From the NCBI GenBank assembly GCA_004299705.1, contig SCQS01000032.1, positions 62,001 through 126,000 of the forward strand: DNA of 64,000 bases, in the 5' to 3' direction. Under the pieces are notes generated by a model. The model was not told where the DNA came from. It saw only the letters and a program-made list of their open reading frames with translations, and did no database searches. The stretch's first letter is position 1. Each line of letters begins with the position of its first letter. Source of the DNA: Rhodanobacteraceae bacterium. Lineage in GTDB: Bacteria; Pseudomonadota; Gammaproteobacteria; Xanthomonadales; Rhodanobacteraceae. Made by a program: the position numbers and the translations under genes. Shown piece by piece: positions 7,797-17,460 of the stretch.

Positions 7797-9287
7797 TCAC
7801 GAACTCGGGATCATCAACACCTGCCCCACCTGGATGCCGCCGCCCGCCTCGATCTTGCTGGCATTCACCGAGCGCAAGGCGCTCATGCTGACGCCGTACT
7901 GCCGGGCGATGCCGGACAGGGTTTCGCCACGGGTGACCTTGTGCATGTCCTGGTAGGTGTCCGCGATGATCGATGGCTTCTTCCTGGCTGCGGCCACTAT
8001 CACGGGGGCCTGCGATCGCGCGGAACCCGCGGGAGCCACCCGATCGCCAGCAGTGCCCTTCTCGTCCGCGCTGGCCACTTGGTAAAGCCGTTTGTTGCGC
8101 TGCACCGCAAACCACGTGCCCGGCGGCGGCGTGGTTTCGAAATACTGTTTCACGCCGTCAAATATCGCCTGCGCCAATTGTTCGCGGTCGCGCGCGCTGT
8201 TCAGGCGCCTTTCGCCCTGGGGGTTGCTGATGAACGTGGTCTCGACCAGGATCGAAGGCACGTCCGGCGAACGCAGCACCACGAAATTGGCGCCCTGCAC
8301 GGTGTTGCGATACAACGGCTCGATCCCGCCCAACGCAGCCAGCACGTCGCCGCCGACCTCGTGGGCCGCGTGCATGCTGGCACCCTGCGACAGATCGAGC
8401 AACACGGAAGCGAGCGTGTGGCTCTTGTTGTCCAGCGACACGCCGCCAATCAGGTCGGACGCGTTCTCGCTCTTGGCCAGCCAGCGCGCCGCCTCGCTCT
8501 GCTTGCCATGGGTATCCAGCACCCACACCGACCCGCCGCGCGCATCGCAATAATCGGGACAGGAGTTGGCGTGGATGGACACGAACAAATCGGCCTTGTG
8601 CTCGCGCGCGATCTCGAAGCGTTTCTCGAGCGGCACGTAGTAGTCGCCCGTGCGGGTCAGCACCGCATGCATGCCCGGCTGCGCGTCGATCAACCTGGCC
8701 AGGTCCTTGGCGATCGCCAGCGTGACGGTTTTCTCTTTCAAGCCACCCGGGCCGGTCGCCCCCGAATCGTCGCCACCATGGCCGGCATCCACCGCGATGA
8801 CCACCGGGCGCGGCTTGCCGTGCGCGATGTCGCTGTCGATGGTCTTGACGATCTGCGAAGGCTGGTTGTCGGGCGTGCCAAGGTCGACCACCAGCCGATA
8901 GCCGTACTGCGCGGTGGGGTTCAGCAGGAAACTCTTGGGATGCGCGTTCTTGTCGAGATCCAGCACGATGCGCGCCTTGCCCTGGAAGCGGCCGATGCGC
9001 ATGTCCCTGACCGCGCCCTTGCCGGGCTTGGCGCCCACCCCCTTGCCGAACACGCCGTTGTCCAGGTCGATCACCACCCGATCGGGCTTGCTCAACTGGA
9101 ACAGGCTGTAATCGACCGGCGCGGTCAGCTCGAAGATCACCCGGGTGGAATCGGGGCCGCCCCAGATGCGAACCGCCTTGACCGTGCTGGAAGCCTTGGC
9201 ACTGGCCGCCTGCACACCCGCCGCGCAGGCGACGGCCCCGCAGAAAAAGGCAAAAACCAACAGCAACGGGCGGGTCGTCCCCCTCAT
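7797..9287 (-). CDS. amiC: N-acetylmuramoyl-L-alanine amidase with AMIN and LysM domains
   Basis: Periplasmic zinc amidase that cuts the amide bond between MurNAc and the stem peptide, mainly during daughter-cell separation. The 496-residue protein has a signal peptide (LLLVFAFFCGAVACAAGVQA), an AMIN domain (about residues 35-130), an Amidase_3 domain with AVDAGHGG and the zinc histidine in SIHAN, and a C-terminal LysM (YQDMHKVTRGETLSGIARQY) for glycan binding. The ATG at 9287 is used because it begins the signal peptide directly; a TTG 30 bases upstream is possible. It lies downstream of nnr-tsaE, the conserved order in proteobacteria. The symbol could equally be amiB. Confidence 0.9.
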   Translation of the reverse strand: MRGTTRPLLLVFAFFCGAVACAAGVQAASAKASSTVKAVRIWGGPDSTRVIFELTAPVDYSLFQLSKPDRVVIDLDNGVFGKGVGAKPGKGAVRDMRIGRFQGKARIVLDLDKNAHPKSFLLNPTAQYGYRLVVDLGTPDNQPSQIVKTIDSDIAHGKPRPVVIAVDAGHGGDDSGATGPGGLKEKTVTLAIAKDLARLIDAQPGMHAVLTRTGDYYVPLEKRFEIAREHKADLFVSIHANSCPDYCDARGGSVWVLDTHGKQSEAARWLAKSENASDLIGGVSLDNKSHTLASVLLDLSQGASMHAAHEVGGDVLAALGGIEPLYRNTVQGANFVVLRSPDVPSILVETTFISNPQGERRLNSARDREQLAQAIFDGVKQYFETTPPPGTWFAVQRNKRLYQVASADEKGTAGDRVAPAGSARSQAPVIVAAARKKPSIIADTYQDMHKVTRGETLSGIARQYGVSMSALRSVNASKIEAGGGIQVGQVLMIPSS

Positions 9288-9423
9288 GGGGGTGGATTCA
9301 ACCGCAAGCCGTGCCAAATTGCAAGGATTTTTTCCTTTGTTATCCGATGGCTGCGCGTGATTTACAGATTCTCAATCAGAAAGCGCTGTCAAGTAGCTGT
9401 CGTGCACCCGGTTCCCGAACCGT

Positions 9424-9900
9424 TTACCGGAGGCGCTCCAGCCAGCGTCCCCCACGCGTTGAAAACGGGGTCAGACGGACTTCCCGTCCCGAGTCCGCAT
9501 GCCCCAAGGCGACCTCCATATCCGGTTTCGGCAATGCACCTCCGCCACGCTCCGGCCACTCCACCAGCACCAGCGTGTCGGGCGCATCCAGTTCATCCAG
9601 CCCCAGCCATTCCAGTTCGCCGGCGTCGGCGATGCGGTACAGGTCGAGATGGAAAGCGTCGTGCCCGTTCACCCGATAGCGTTCGAGCAGGCTGTAGGTC
9701 GGGCTTTTGACACGCTCGCCCACGCCCAGTGCGCGCAGCAACGCCCGCGCGAAGGTGGTCTTGCCGGCGCCCAGTTCGCCGCGCAGGAACAACACGCCGC
9801 CATCCAGCAAGGTCGGCGCCAGCCGCTGCGCCAAAGCCACGGTCGCGGCTTCGTTGGGCAAAGCGATCGCCAAGGTTCTATCGAGTTCACCCACGACCAT
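9424..9900 (-). CDS. tsaE: tRNA threonylcarbamoyladenosine biosynthesis ATPase TsaE
   Basis: P-loop ATPase that resets the TsaB-TsaD complex making t6A37 on ANN-reading tRNAs. The 158-residue size is normal. It shows Walker A (GELGAGKTTFARA) near residue 42, the SPTYSLLERY switch segment, and HLDLYRIADAGELEWLG. Its start overlaps the end of nnr by 14 bases, implying translational coupling. Its partner tsaB is at 23337-24032. Confidence 0.95.
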   Translation of the reverse strand: MVVGELDRTLAIALPNEAATVALAQRLAPTLLDGGVLFLRGELGAGKTTFARALLRALGVGERVKSPTYSLLERYRVNGHDAFHLDLYRIADAGELEWLGLDELDAPDTLVLVEWPERGGGALPKPDMEVALGHADSGREVRLTPFSTRGGRWLERLR

Positions 9901-11353
9901 TCACCAACGCTCGCAAATAGGGAAACAAATCGGTGGCCAGCAAGCCGCGCTCACCGGCACGCGCCGCCAGGTCGCCTGCACGTGCGTGCAGGCCGACACC
10001 CAGGCAGGCGGCGTCCCACGCCGGCAAACCTTGCGCCAGCAGGCCCGCAATCACACCCGTCAACACGTCGCCCATGCCGCCCGAGGCCATGCCGGGGTTG
10101 CCCCACGGACACACCGCGACGCGGCCCTGCGCATCCGCAATCAAGGAACCTGCGCCTTTCAGCACCGCGACCGCGCGGTATTTTTGCGCAAGCGCGCGCG
10201 CCGCGGCAAAGCGATCCGCTTGAATCGCGGCGATTTCCGTCGCCAGCAGGCGCGCGGCCTCGCCGGGATGCGGCGTCAGTACGCTGATGGCAGGCAACTC
10301 ACGCGGTTGATCCGCGAGCAGATTCAGGCCGTCGGCATCCAGCACAGTCGGCCTGTCGGCATCCAGTGCCGCCTGCCACAGGCCGCGGCCCCATTCATCC
10401 CGGCCCAGCCCCGGGCCAATCGCGAGTACATCGGCACGTGCCAGCAACGCTTCCAGATTGCGCGGCACATGCACACCATGCGGCATCAGCTCGGGGCGTG
10501 CGGTCAGGATCGGCCCGACGTTCGCTTCACGGGTCGCGATGCTGACCAGGCCGGCACCGATACGCGCCGCGGCTTCGCCGCACATCTGGATCGCACCGCC
10601 CGCGCCAAGATCGCCGCCGATCGCGAGCACGTGTCCGTAGCGGCCCTTGTGGCTGTCGCGTGGTCGCGGTGGCAACGCTTGCGGCGTCAACAACACCGCG
10701 TCGGGGTTTTCACCTGCGTAGACATCCGTCGGAATATCCAGCGTGGACAGCGTGCGTTCCCCGCATTGATCGGCACCCCGTGCGGTGAACAGCCCGCGCT
10801 TCCAGCCCACGAAACACACCGTCGCCGTCGCGCGCACGCACGGATCGAAGGCGAGCCCCGTGTCGGAATCCAGCCCGCTCGGCACGTCGATCGCCAGCAC
10901 TGGTCGGGTTTGTCCGTTCAAGGCCTGGATCAAACACGCGGCGTCGCCAGCCGGCGCGCGATTCAGCCCCGAGCCGAACAGCGCATCGACGTACACATCG
11001 GCGTCCGGCAAATCCTGCAAGGACGCCAACGCGCCGCCTTCGCGCAGGAAACGTTCGCGCGCGAGCCCTGCGTCACCGGACGACATCGGCGTGGTTGCAA
11101 TCACCTGCGCCTGCAACCCTGCCGCACGCGCCAGCGCGGCCAGCAAAAAACCGTCGCCGCCGTTGTTGCCGGGGCCGCACAGCACGCACAGCGTGCGCGC
11201 CTGCGACCAGCGTCGCCGCAACACATCCAGCGCGGCACGCGCGGCGCGCTCCATCAATTCGATGCCCGGAATGCCGCCAGCGATCGCGGCCCGATCGAGC
11301 GCGCGCACCTGTGCGGTGGTGTAGAGCGCGGTTTGCGGGTCGGGCTGCGGCAT
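9887..11353 (-). CDS. nnr: Bifunctional NAD(P)H-hydrate epimerase / ADP-dependent dehydratase
   Basis: Repairs hydrated NADH and NADPH. The 488-residue fusion has an N-terminal epimerase (YjeF_N) with LCGPGNNGGDGFLLA and DALFGSGLNR, and a C-terminal ribokinase-fold dehydratase (YjeF_C) with IGPGLGRD, LTPHPGEAARLL and the catalytic GNPGMASGGMGDVLTG segment. It is the first gene of the nnr-tsaE-amidase run. It is divergent from queG with only 22 bases between the two starts. Confidence 0.95.
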   Translation of the reverse strand: MPQPDPQTALYTTAQVRALDRAAIAGGIPGIELMERAARAALDVLRRRWSQARTLCVLCGPGNNGGDGFLLAALARAAGLQAQVIATTPMSSGDAGLARERFLREGGALASLQDLPDADVYVDALFGSGLNRAPAGDAACLIQALNGQTRPVLAIDVPSGLDSDTGLAFDPCVRATATVCFVGWKRGLFTARGADQCGERTLSTLDIPTDVYAGENPDAVLLTPQALPPRPRDSHKGRYGHVLAIGGDLGAGGAIQMCGEAAARIGAGLVSIATREANVGPILTARPELMPHGVHVPRNLEALLARADVLAIGPGLGRDEWGRGLWQAALDADRPTVLDADGLNLLADQPRELPAISVLTPHPGEAARLLATEIAAIQADRFAAARALAQKYRAVAVLKGAGSLIADAQGRVAVCPWGNPGMASGGMGDVLTGVIAGLLAQGLPAWDAACLGVGLHARAGDLAARAGERGLLATDLFPYLRALVNGRG

Positions 11354-11363
11354 CGCGTGATCC

Positions 11364-11369
11364 TACAAT
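11364..11369 (+). promoter_or_regulatory. queG -10 element, leaderless arrangement
   Basis: TACAAT ends exactly 6 bases before the queG ATG, so transcription would begin at or next to the A of the start codon. No Shine-Dalgarno sequence is visible and no clear -35 is found. uvrB and the YoaA-like gene show the same spacing. Confidence 0.4.
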
Positions 11370-11375
11370 GCGCGC

Positions 11376-12476
11376 ATGCCATCGTTAAGCGAAGCCCACA
11401 CCCCGGGGATCGATTTCACCGCGCTCGCGCAACGCGTCAAGGCGTGGGGCACGGAGCTCGGTTTCGCGAAGGTCGGCATCGCCGGGGTCGAACTCGACGC
11501 GGACGAAGCACGTCTGCTGGCGTGGCTGGAACAGGGCCGCCATGGCAGCATGGACTACATGCAGCGCCACGGCACCAAACGCAGCCGCCCCGCGGAATTG
11601 CAGCCGGGTACCGTGCGGGTCATCTCGGCGCGCATGAATTATTTCCCCGACGGCGTGGATGCCAACGCCGCATGGCACACGCTGGGCGAAGGCGAGCGCG
11701 CCTACGTCGCGCGCTACGCGTTGGGCCGCGACTACCACAAGCTGATCCGCGGGCGCCTGCAGAAGCTCGCCGACCGCATCGCCGCCGCAACCGGACCATT
11801 CGGCTACCGCGCCTTCACCGATTCGGCACCGGTGCTGGAGAAAGCGCTGGCGCGCAACGCCGGGCTGGGCTGGATCGGCAAACACACCCTGCTGCTGGAT
11901 CGCGACGCCGGTTCGTGGTTTTTCCTGGGCGAGTTGTACACCGACCTGCCATTGCCGATCGATGAACCTTCGACCGCGCATTGCGGAACCTGCACCCGCT
12001 GCATCGACGTCTGTCCCACCCGCGCGATCACGGGACCGTACCAACTCGACGCGCGCCGCTGCATCGCCTACCTCACCATCGAATCGAAGGACGCGATACC
12101 CGAGGATCTGCGCCCGCTGATCGGCAACCGCGTGTTCGGCTGCGACGATTGCCAACTGGTGTGCCCCTGGAACAAGTTCGCGCAACCCACTCGCGAGGAA
12201 GATTTCGCCCCGCGCCACGCCCTCGATCACGTCAAGCTGATCGAACTGTTCGCGTGGACCGAGAACGAGTTCCTGAAGAAAACCGAAGGCATGCCGATCC
12301 GGCGTGCGGGTTACGCCGGCTTCATGCGCAACGTCGCGGTCGCGCTGGGCAATGCGCCGCCTTCGCCGGAAGTCATCGATGCACTCAATGCCCGTGTCGA
12401 CGATCCCTCGCCGTTGGTACGCGAACACGTGGCGTGGGCGCTGGCGGAACAAACCGCCAAGGCAGCCAAGGCATGA
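11376..12476 (+). CDS. queG: Epoxyqueuosine reductase
   Basis: Last step of queuosine synthesis in tRNA: reduces epoxyqueuosine to queuosine using cobalamin and two 4Fe-4S clusters. The 366-residue protein has an N-terminal DUF1730/cobalamin-binding part, then ferredoxin-type clusters CGTCTRCIDVCPT and CDDCQLVCPWNK, and a C-terminal HEAT-like segment. The link to the B12 operon at 34-43 kb is functional: QueG needs cobalamin. queD and queE lie near 27.3-28.4 kb. It overlaps the following DUF4440 gene by 4 bases (ATGA). Confidence 0.95.
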   Translation: MPSLSEAHTPGIDFTALAQRVKAWGTELGFAKVGIAGVELDADEARLLAWLEQGRHGSMDYMQRHGTKRSRPAELQPGTVRVISARMNYFPDGVDANAAWHTLGEGERAYVARYALGRDYHKLIRGRLQKLADRIAAATGPFGYRAFTDSAPVLEKALARNAGLGWIGKHTLLLDRDAGSWFFLGELYTDLPLPIDEPSTAHCGTCTRCIDVCPTRAITGPYQLDARRCIAYLTIESKDAIPEDLRPLIGNRVFGCDDCQLVCPWNKFAQPTREEDFAPRHALDHVKLIELFAWTENEFLKKTEGMPIRRAGYAGFMRNVAVALGNAPPSPEVIDALNARVDDPSPLVREHVAWALAEQTAKAAKA

Positions 12477-12877
12477 GCCGGGAACCCGATCTCGTGACCC
12501 CGCCGCGTCTGCAAGACGTGCTGGACGAGCTGCGCCTGCGCGAACCGATCTTCCATCACCCTGGCTTTGGTACTTCACGCGCCGATTACGCGCGCATGAC
12601 CGTGGACGACTTCTGGGAAATCGGCGCATCGGGGCAGCGCTACAGCCGCGCGTTCGTGCTCGACGTGCTCGAAGCGCGCTTGTCGAATCCGGTCGACGAA
12701 TCGGATTGGGAAACCCGCGATTTCCACTGCCGCGAGCTGGCACCCGATGCCTACCTGCTGACGTACACCCTGCGCCAGGGCGAACGACTCACGCGCCGCA
12801 GCACGATCTGGCGGCGCGCGGACGGCGGCTGGAAGATAGTGTTCCACCAGGGCACCGTCGTGGCGCCCGCAGGTTGA
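12473..12877 (+). CDS. DUF4440 / NTF2-like small protein
   Basis: A 134-residue cytoplasmic protein without signal or membrane segments. The segments FWEIGASGQRYSRAFVLDVL and STIWRRADGGWKIVFHQGT follow the DUF4440 (NTF2-like fold) pattern. Members are small cone-shaped proteins, often enzymes or ligand binders of unknown substrate. Translation is coupled to queG by an ATGA overlap, but a role in queuosine synthesis is not established. Confidence 0.8.
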   Translation: MSREPDLVTPPRLQDVLDELRLREPIFHHPGFGTSRADYARMTVDDFWEIGASGQRYSRAFVLDVLEARLSNPVDESDWETRDFHCRELAPDAYLLTYTLRQGERLTRRSTIWRRADGGWKIVFHQGTVVAPAG

Positions 12878-12932
12878 CGCGCCGGCACGCTGCGTGCCGC
12901 CAACGCGCCATTCCTGCCCCATCGGTTTTGAG

Positions 12933-12991
12933 GGTCGCCTGCAGGCAGGCTCCTACGACAGCAACTTGTAGGAGCGCGCCTGCGCGCGATC
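12933..12991. repeat. Inverted pair of GTAG REP elements
   Basis: Two REP-type palindromes face away from each other across a short spacer: GTAGGAGCCTGCCTGCAGGC on the minus strand (12933-12956) and GTAGGAGCGCGCCTGCGCGC on the plus strand (12968-12991). The 24-base plus-strand unit recurs identically at 60521-60544. The pair lies between the DUF4440 gene and panD, which converge here. Confidence 0.8.
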
Positions 12992-13018
12992 CCCGCCTGG
13001 CAGACAGGCGAGTCCTTC

Positions 13019-13405
13019 TCAGGCCGCCGCCATCTGCTTCGGGATCGAGGTATTGGTGCGCACGATGCGGTTGTCGGCATCGACGTAGACCAGTTGCGGC
13101 TTGTGCAACACGGCCTCGGCCTCGCTCAGCGACACGAAGGCGGCGATGATCACCAAGTCGCCCGGCTGCGCGCGGTGCGCGGCGCTGCCATTCACCGAGA
13201 TGATGCCCGAGCCTTCCTCGGCGCGCAGCGCATAGGTGACGAAGCGCTCGCCGTTGTTGACGTTCCACGCGTGGATCTGCTCGTACTCGCGCACCCCGGC
13301 CGCATCCAGCAGATTGCCGTCGATCGCGATGGACCCTTCGTAGTGCAATTCCGCGTGGGTCACGGTCGCACGATGGATCTTGCCCTTGAGCATGTTCAGT
13401 TGCAT
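13019..13405 (-). CDS. panD: Aspartate 1-decarboxylase proenzyme
   Basis: Makes beta-alanine from aspartate for pantothenate. The 128-residue pyruvoyl enzyme cleaves itself between Gly24 and Ser25 within the visible YEGSIAI motif. It also has [10 protein letters not shown] and [13 protein letters not shown], typical of the family. The ATG at 13405 is preceded by GGAGG with a 7-base gap; the longer frame upstream is not needed. About 190 bases separate it from panC upstream. Confidence 0.96.
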   Translation of the reverse strand: MQLNMLKGKIHRATVTHAELHYEGSIAIDGNLLDAAGVREYEQIHAWNVNNGERFVTYALRAEEGSGIISVNGSAAHRAQPGDLVIIAAFVSLSEAEAVLHKPQLVYVDADNRIVRTNTSIPKQMAAA

Positions 13406-13598
13406 GGCTTGCCTCCGGCCACCAAGAGTGCCGTGAGCGGGCATTATAACGGCTGAACGAAAGATTTGCTGCGCCGCACAAAGCCTGGCGAAAAGTCAGG
13501 CAACGTGTGTCCATACGATCCCAACAACCGGGGATCATCTCGCATTGACCGAGGATCGGGTGATGCAGCGACCCGGGATCGACCGCACAACCCCGGAC

Positions 13599-14444
13599 TC
13601 AATCGAACGCGAGATTGTCGATCAGGCGTGTGTGGCCGAGACGGGCCGCGCCCAATGCCAGCAACCCGGTGCGTTCATCCGGGGCGGGTATGCCCAGATC
13701 CGCCGCACGCCGTACCACCATGTAGTCCGGCTCGAAGCCGGCGCGTTGCAGCCGCCGCAGCGCGGCCCCCTCGACCGCGTGCAGGGCGTGGCCTTCCACG
13801 AACGAGTCGTGCATCCACTGCAGCGTTGCATGCAGTTCCGGAGCACGGGTGCGTTGGTGGGCATCGAGGTAGCGGTTGCGCGATGACATCGCCAGCCCGT
13901 CCGGTTCGCGCACGATCGGGCCGGTCACGATCTCCAGCGACAGGGCCAGTTCGCGCACCAGCCGGCGCACTACCAGCAATTGCTGGCAATCCTTCTGTCC
14001 GAACACCGCGACATCGGGCTCGACCATCGCAAACAACTTGGCGACCACCGTGGCCACGCCATCGAAATGTCCGGGCCGATGCGCGCCTTCAAGCGTGTCG
14101 CCAACATCGGGCACGTGGATGCGCAGGGCATGTTCGGGGCCGAACGGATACATCACCTCGACGGTTGGCGCGAACAGCACATCGCAGCCGTGTTCGACCA
14201 GCCCCACGCTGTCTTCGGCCAGGCTGCGCGGATAGCGGGTGTAGTCCTCGTTCGGGCCAAACTGGGTGGGATTGACGAACACGCTGGCGACCACGCGGTC
14301 GGCGTAGCGCCGCGCCAGCTCGATCAGCGAAAAATGCCCCGCATGCAAATTGCCCATGGTCGGCACGAAGCCGACCCGCAGGCCTTCCTTTTTCCAGGCC
14401 TGCACCACGGCGCGTAAACCACGAATGTCGCCAACCGTGCGCAT
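13599..14444 (-). CDS. panC: Pantothenate synthetase
   Basis: Joins pantoate and beta-alanine with ATP to make pantothenate. The 281-residue protein carries the family motifs VPTMGNLHAGHFSLI (HIGH-like), NPTQFGPNEDYTRYPR, FGQKDCQQLLV and MSSRNRYL. It follows panB with a 3-base gap, so the two are one transcript. Confidence 0.97.
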   Translation of the reverse strand: MRTVGDIRGLRAVVQAWKKEGLRVGFVPTMGNLHAGHFSLIELARRYADRVVASVFVNPTQFGPNEDYTRYPRSLAEDSVGLVEHGCDVLFAPTVEVMYPFGPEHALRIHVPDVGDTLEGAHRPGHFDGVATVVAKLFAMVEPDVAVFGQKDCQQLLVVRRLVRELALSLEIVTGPIVREPDGLAMSSRNRYLDAHQRTRAPELHATLQWMHDSFVEGHALHAVEGAALRRLQRAGFEPDYMVVRRAADLGIPAPDERTGLLALGAARLGHTRLIDNLAFD

Positions 14445-14447
14445 CGC

Positions 14448-15284
14448 TCAGCCAGCAATCTGATCCGGGCCCGGAAACCGTCCGGCCCGCACGTCATCGG
14501 CGTAGGCGGCGATCGCCTCGCGGATGGAGCCGCGCCCGGCCAGGAAATCCTTGCTGAACTTGGGCCGCCGGCCCGGCGTGATGCCCAGCATGTCGTAGCA
14601 CACCAGCACCTGCCCGTCGCAGTCCGCGCCCGCGCCGATGCCGATGGTCGGGATCGGCAAGGCGCGGGTGATATCGGCCGCCAGCGCCGCGGGGATCGAT
14701 TCCAGCACCAGCAATTCCGCGCCCGCGTCGGTCACCGCGCGGGCTTCGGCGCGCAGGCGCGCGGCCGCGTCGTCGGTCTTGCCCTGCATCCGGTAGCCGC
14801 CCATCTTGTGCACGGACTGCGGGGTCAGGCCGAGGTGCGCGCATACCGGCACTTCGTGGCTGGCCAGCGCGGCGATCACCTCGCAGGTCCATTCCGAACC
14901 GCCTTCGAGCTTCACCATCGCCGCGCCGCCCTCGGCCATCAGCCGCGCGGACGCCGCCAACGCCGTGGCCGGATCGCGGAACTGCATGAACGGCAGGTCG
15001 ACCACCTGCAAGGTCGCGGAAAGTCCGCGCGCGACCAGCGAGGCGTGATAGACCATCTGGTCGAGCGTCACCGGCACCGTGCTGGTTTGCCCCTGCACCA
15101 CGTTGCCCAGCGAATCGCCGACCAGCGCGACGTCGACGCCTGCCGCCTCCATGTGCGCGGCGAAACTGGCGTCGTAACAGGTCAGCACCACGATCTTCTC
15201 GCCGCGCGCCTTCATCGCGCGCAGGCCCGGCACCGTCACCGGCTTGCGTTTGGCCACGTCGGGCGATTGCATGTACGCGGGCAT
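14448..15284 (-). CDS. panB: 3-methyl-2-oxobutanoate hydroxymethyltransferase
   Basis: First committed pantothenate step: transfers a hydroxymethyl group from methylene-THF to 2-oxoisovalerate. A TIM barrel of about 278 residues with LTCYDASFAAHMEAAGVD, LVGDSLGNVVQGQ, VPVCAHLGLTPQSV and IGIGAGADCDGQVLV. The start is uncertain: ATG at 15284 (MPAYMQ) is chosen, with 15272 and 15311 possible; none has a strong ribosome site. It heads the panBC pair. Confidence 0.95.
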   Translation of the reverse strand: MPAYMQSPDVAKRKPVTVPGLRAMKARGEKIVVLTCYDASFAAHMEAAGVDVALVGDSLGNVVQGQTSTVPVTLDQMVYHASLVARGLSATLQVVDLPFMQFRDPATALAASARLMAEGGAAMVKLEGGSEWTCEVIAALASHEVPVCAHLGLTPQSVHKMGGYRMQGKTDDAAARLRAEARAVTDAGAELLVLESIPAALAADITRALPIPTIGIGAGADCDGQVLVCYDMLGITPGRRPKFSKDFLAGRGSIREAIAAYADDVRAGRFPGPDQIAG

Positions 15285-15341
15285 GGGCTTGGCTCGAAGT
15301 GAATGGCGCATTATGGCCGCTTGTCGTCGCGCGGCCAACCA

Positions 15342-16958
15342 TCAGGCCCCGCGCAAATCACGGGCGCGGAAACCGCACGCGTACAACGCGGCGACATACG
15401 CCGCGCCACCCGCGCACACCAGCAATGCGAGCCTCCAGACGCGCGTGACGATGCGCTCTTGGGTCCACTGCGTCCATGGCCAGAACCACAGCCCGATCCC
15501 GATCACGATCGCCAGCGCCGCACAAGCCAGCGCCATGCGCAGCCAGTGGCGTCCCCATCCGGGTTGGTGGTGGTACACCCCGGCGCGTTTGAGGTAACGC
15601 CACAGCAGCGCGAACTGCAGGTAGTTGGAGATCGAACTCGCGATCGCCATGCCGAGGTGCAGACCCGGCACCTTCGCGATGCCCTCCAGCCACGGCAACT
15701 GCTTCAATCCCGCCGGCGCCCACAATTCGAACAACAACGCAATCAAGGCGAAGTTGGCGACCATGTTGACCACCAGCGCGATCACGCCTGCGCGCACAGG
15801 GGTTTTGGTGTCCTGCCGCGAATAGAACGCCGGCAGCAGGGTCCGGGTCAGGGCTATCGCGGGCACGCCGGCGCCCAGGCCAACGATCGCGATCGCGGTC
15901 ATGTGGCTGTCGAAGGCATTGAAGTGCCCGTTCTGGAACAGCGTCGCGACCAGCGGTTCGGCCAGCAGCAGCAGGCCGCACATCGCCGGCAGTGCGATCA
16001 ACAGCGTCATGCGCAGGCCCCAGTCCAGCGAACGCGAAAAACCCTCGCGGTCGGAGGTGACGTGGTGGCGCGACAACGCCGGCAGGATCACGGTGCCCAG
16101 CGCGACGCCGAACACGCCCAGCGGCAGCTCCAGGAAACGCGTGGCCTGATACATCCAGGTCTGCGAGCCGGTAACCAGCAGCGACAATACGATCGTGTCG
16201 AGCAGCAAGTTGATCTGTGCCACCGACGAGCCGAACAGGGTCGGCAGCATCAGCCGCATGATCTTTTTCACCTGCGAATGGTTCCAGCCCCAGCGCGGCA
16301 GCGAGAGCAAGCCCAGGCGCCGGATCGCCGGCAGCAGGAACAGCAATTGCAAAATCCCCGCCGCCAGCACCGCCCAGCCCAGCGCCTCGATCGGCACCGC
16401 GAGGTAGCGCGACAGCCACAGCGCGCCCGCGATCAGGCAGATATTCAAGATCACCGGCGTCAGCGCCGGCAACGCGAAGCGGCTGAAGCTGTTGAGGATG
16501 CCGCCGCACAGCGCGGTCAACGACACGAACAGGATATACGGGATGGTCAGCCGCAACAGGTGGATCGTCAGGTCGAACTTGTGCGGCTGGTCCAGCGCGC
16601 CCGGCGCGAAACCCGTGGCGACCTGCGGCGCGAAGATCAGGCCCAGCGCCACGATGACCAGCAACACCCCGGCAAGCGTGCCGGCCACACGCGAAGTCAG
16701 CTCGCGCAATTCGGCGTGGCTGCCGGTTTCCTTGACCTCGGTGAACACCGGCACGAACGCGGTCGAGAAAGAGCCTTCCGCGAACAGCCGGCGCATGAAG
16801 TTGGGCACCCGGAACGCGATGAAGAACGCGTCGGTGGCTGCACTGACTCCGAACACGTGTGCAATCGCGATGTCGCGTACCAGCCCCAGCACCCGCGAAA
16901 TCATGGTCATGCTGCTGAACGAGAACACCCCGCGCAGCAGGCTGGGCTGGCGGGTCAT
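15342..16958 (-). CDS. murJ: Lipid II flippase MurJ
   Basis: Inner-membrane MOP-superfamily transporter that flips lipid II to the periplasm for peptidoglycan synthesis. The 538 residues contain about 14 hydrophobic segments. The N-terminal signature is [20 protein letters not shown], then [30 protein letters not shown] (conserved arginines of the central cavity). GGAGG lies 8 bases before the ATG. A palindromic element starts 19 bases upstream of that ATG, so it is probably part of the 5' untranslated region. Divergent from rpsT. Confidence 0.96.
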   Translation of the reverse strand: MTRQPSLLRGVFSFSSMTMISRVLGLVRDIAIAHVFGVSAATDAFFIAFRVPNFMRRLFAEGSFSTAFVPVFTEVKETGSHAELRELTSRVAGTLAGVLLVIVALGLIFAPQVATGFAPGALDQPHKFDLTIHLLRLTIPYILFVSLTALCGGILNSFSRFALPALTPVILNICLIAGALWLSRYLAVPIEALGWAVLAAGILQLLFLLPAIRRLGLLSLPRWGWNHSQVKKIMRLMLPTLFGSSVAQINLLLDTIVLSLLVTGSQTWMYQATRFLELPLGVFGVALGTVILPALSRHHVTSDREGFSRSLDWGLRMTLLIALPAMCGLLLLAEPLVATLFQNGHFNAFDSHMTAIAIVGLGAGVPAIALTRTLLPAFYSRQDTKTPVRAGVIALVVNMVANFALIALLFELWAPAGLKQLPWLEGIAKVPGLHLGMAIASSISNYLQFALLWRYLKRAGVYHHQPGWGRHWLRMALACAALAIVIGIGLWFWPWTQWTQERIVTRVWRLALLVCAGGAAYVAALYACGFRARDLRGA

Positions 16959-16976
16959 GCGTGGAACCTCCGGAAA

Positions 16977-17051
16977 CCGGGGTCAGAGTGCAATTTCGGG
17001 CAAGCCAGCGGAAAGTTGCAGAACCGATTCGAAATTGCACTCTGACCCCAG
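16977..17051. repeat. Palindromic element, copy 1 (GGGGTCAGAGTGCA family)
   Basis: Perfect 20-bp inverted arms (16979-16998 and 17030-17049; GGGGTCAGAGTGCAATTTCG and complement) enclose a 31-base unrelated centre. It belongs to the same family as 18637-18724 and 19471-19556. It lies between the murJ and rpsT starts. Confidence 0.85.
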
Positions 17052-17063
17052 CTTCTCAAACCA

Positions 17064-17092
17064 TTGACTGCAAAAGCATCTCCAGCGATACT
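17064..17092 (+). promoter_or_regulatory. rpsT promoter (sigma70 type)
   Basis: TTGACT (17064-17069), exactly 17 bases, then GATACT (17087-17092), 39 bases before the rpsT start. It lies just outside palindromic element copy 1. Confidence 0.75.
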
Positions 17093-17131
17093 AGCCGGCT
17101 TAATTCCATCGAATCCGTTCGGAGTCACCCA

Positions 17132-17395
17132 GTGGCCAACATCCAGTCCGCCAAGAAACGCGCCCGCCAGGCCGAAGCCCATCGCATGCGCAACGCCAGC
17201 CAGCGTTCGATGCTGCGCTCGTCGATCCGCAAGGTGTTGAAGGCCATTGAGGCCAAGGACAAGGCCGGCGCCGAAGCCGCCTGGAAGGACGCCGAACCGG
17301 TGCTCGACCGTTACGCCAGCCGTGGCCTGATCCACAAGAACAAGGCCGCCCGCCACAAGAGCCGCCTGACCGCGCATATCAAGGCGATCGGCTGA
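17132..17395 (+). CDS. rpsT: 30S ribosomal protein S20
   Basis: Primary 16S rRNA-binding protein of the small subunit. The 87-residue, very basic protein begins (V)[20 protein letters not shown] and ends with [19 protein letters not shown]. It starts at a GTG with GGAG 7 bases upstream; non-AUG starts are typical for rpsT and are linked in E. coli to autoregulation. A single-gene unit with its own promoter and terminator. Confidence 0.97.
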   Translation: MANIQSAKKRARQAEAHRMRNASQRSMLRSSIRKVLKAIEAKDKAGAEAAWKDAEPVLDRYASRGLIHKNKAARHKSRLTAHIKAIG

Positions 17396-17417
17396 GTCGC
17401 GCTCATCCGCAGTCCTG

Positions 17418-17446
17418 AAAAAGCCGGCGCCAGCCGGCTTTTTCTT
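17418..17446 (+). terminator. rpsT intrinsic terminator
   Basis: AAAAAGCCGGC and GCCGGCTTTTT form an 11-bp stem with a 4-base loop, ending in a T-rich run 23 bases after the rpsT stop. The A-tract allows it to work on both strands. Confidence 0.9.
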
Positions 17447-17460
17447 TGAGTGCTGCAAAG

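Noticed and set aside
9318-9423. Promoter for the amidase gene (TTGACA in the gap after tsaE)
   Set aside because: TTGACA is present, but no -10 stands at a suitable distance; not reported as a feature.
15303-17045. 580-codon plus-strand ORF opposite murJ
   Set aside because: Arg/Gln/His-rich antisense frame without motifs; murJ is unambiguous.
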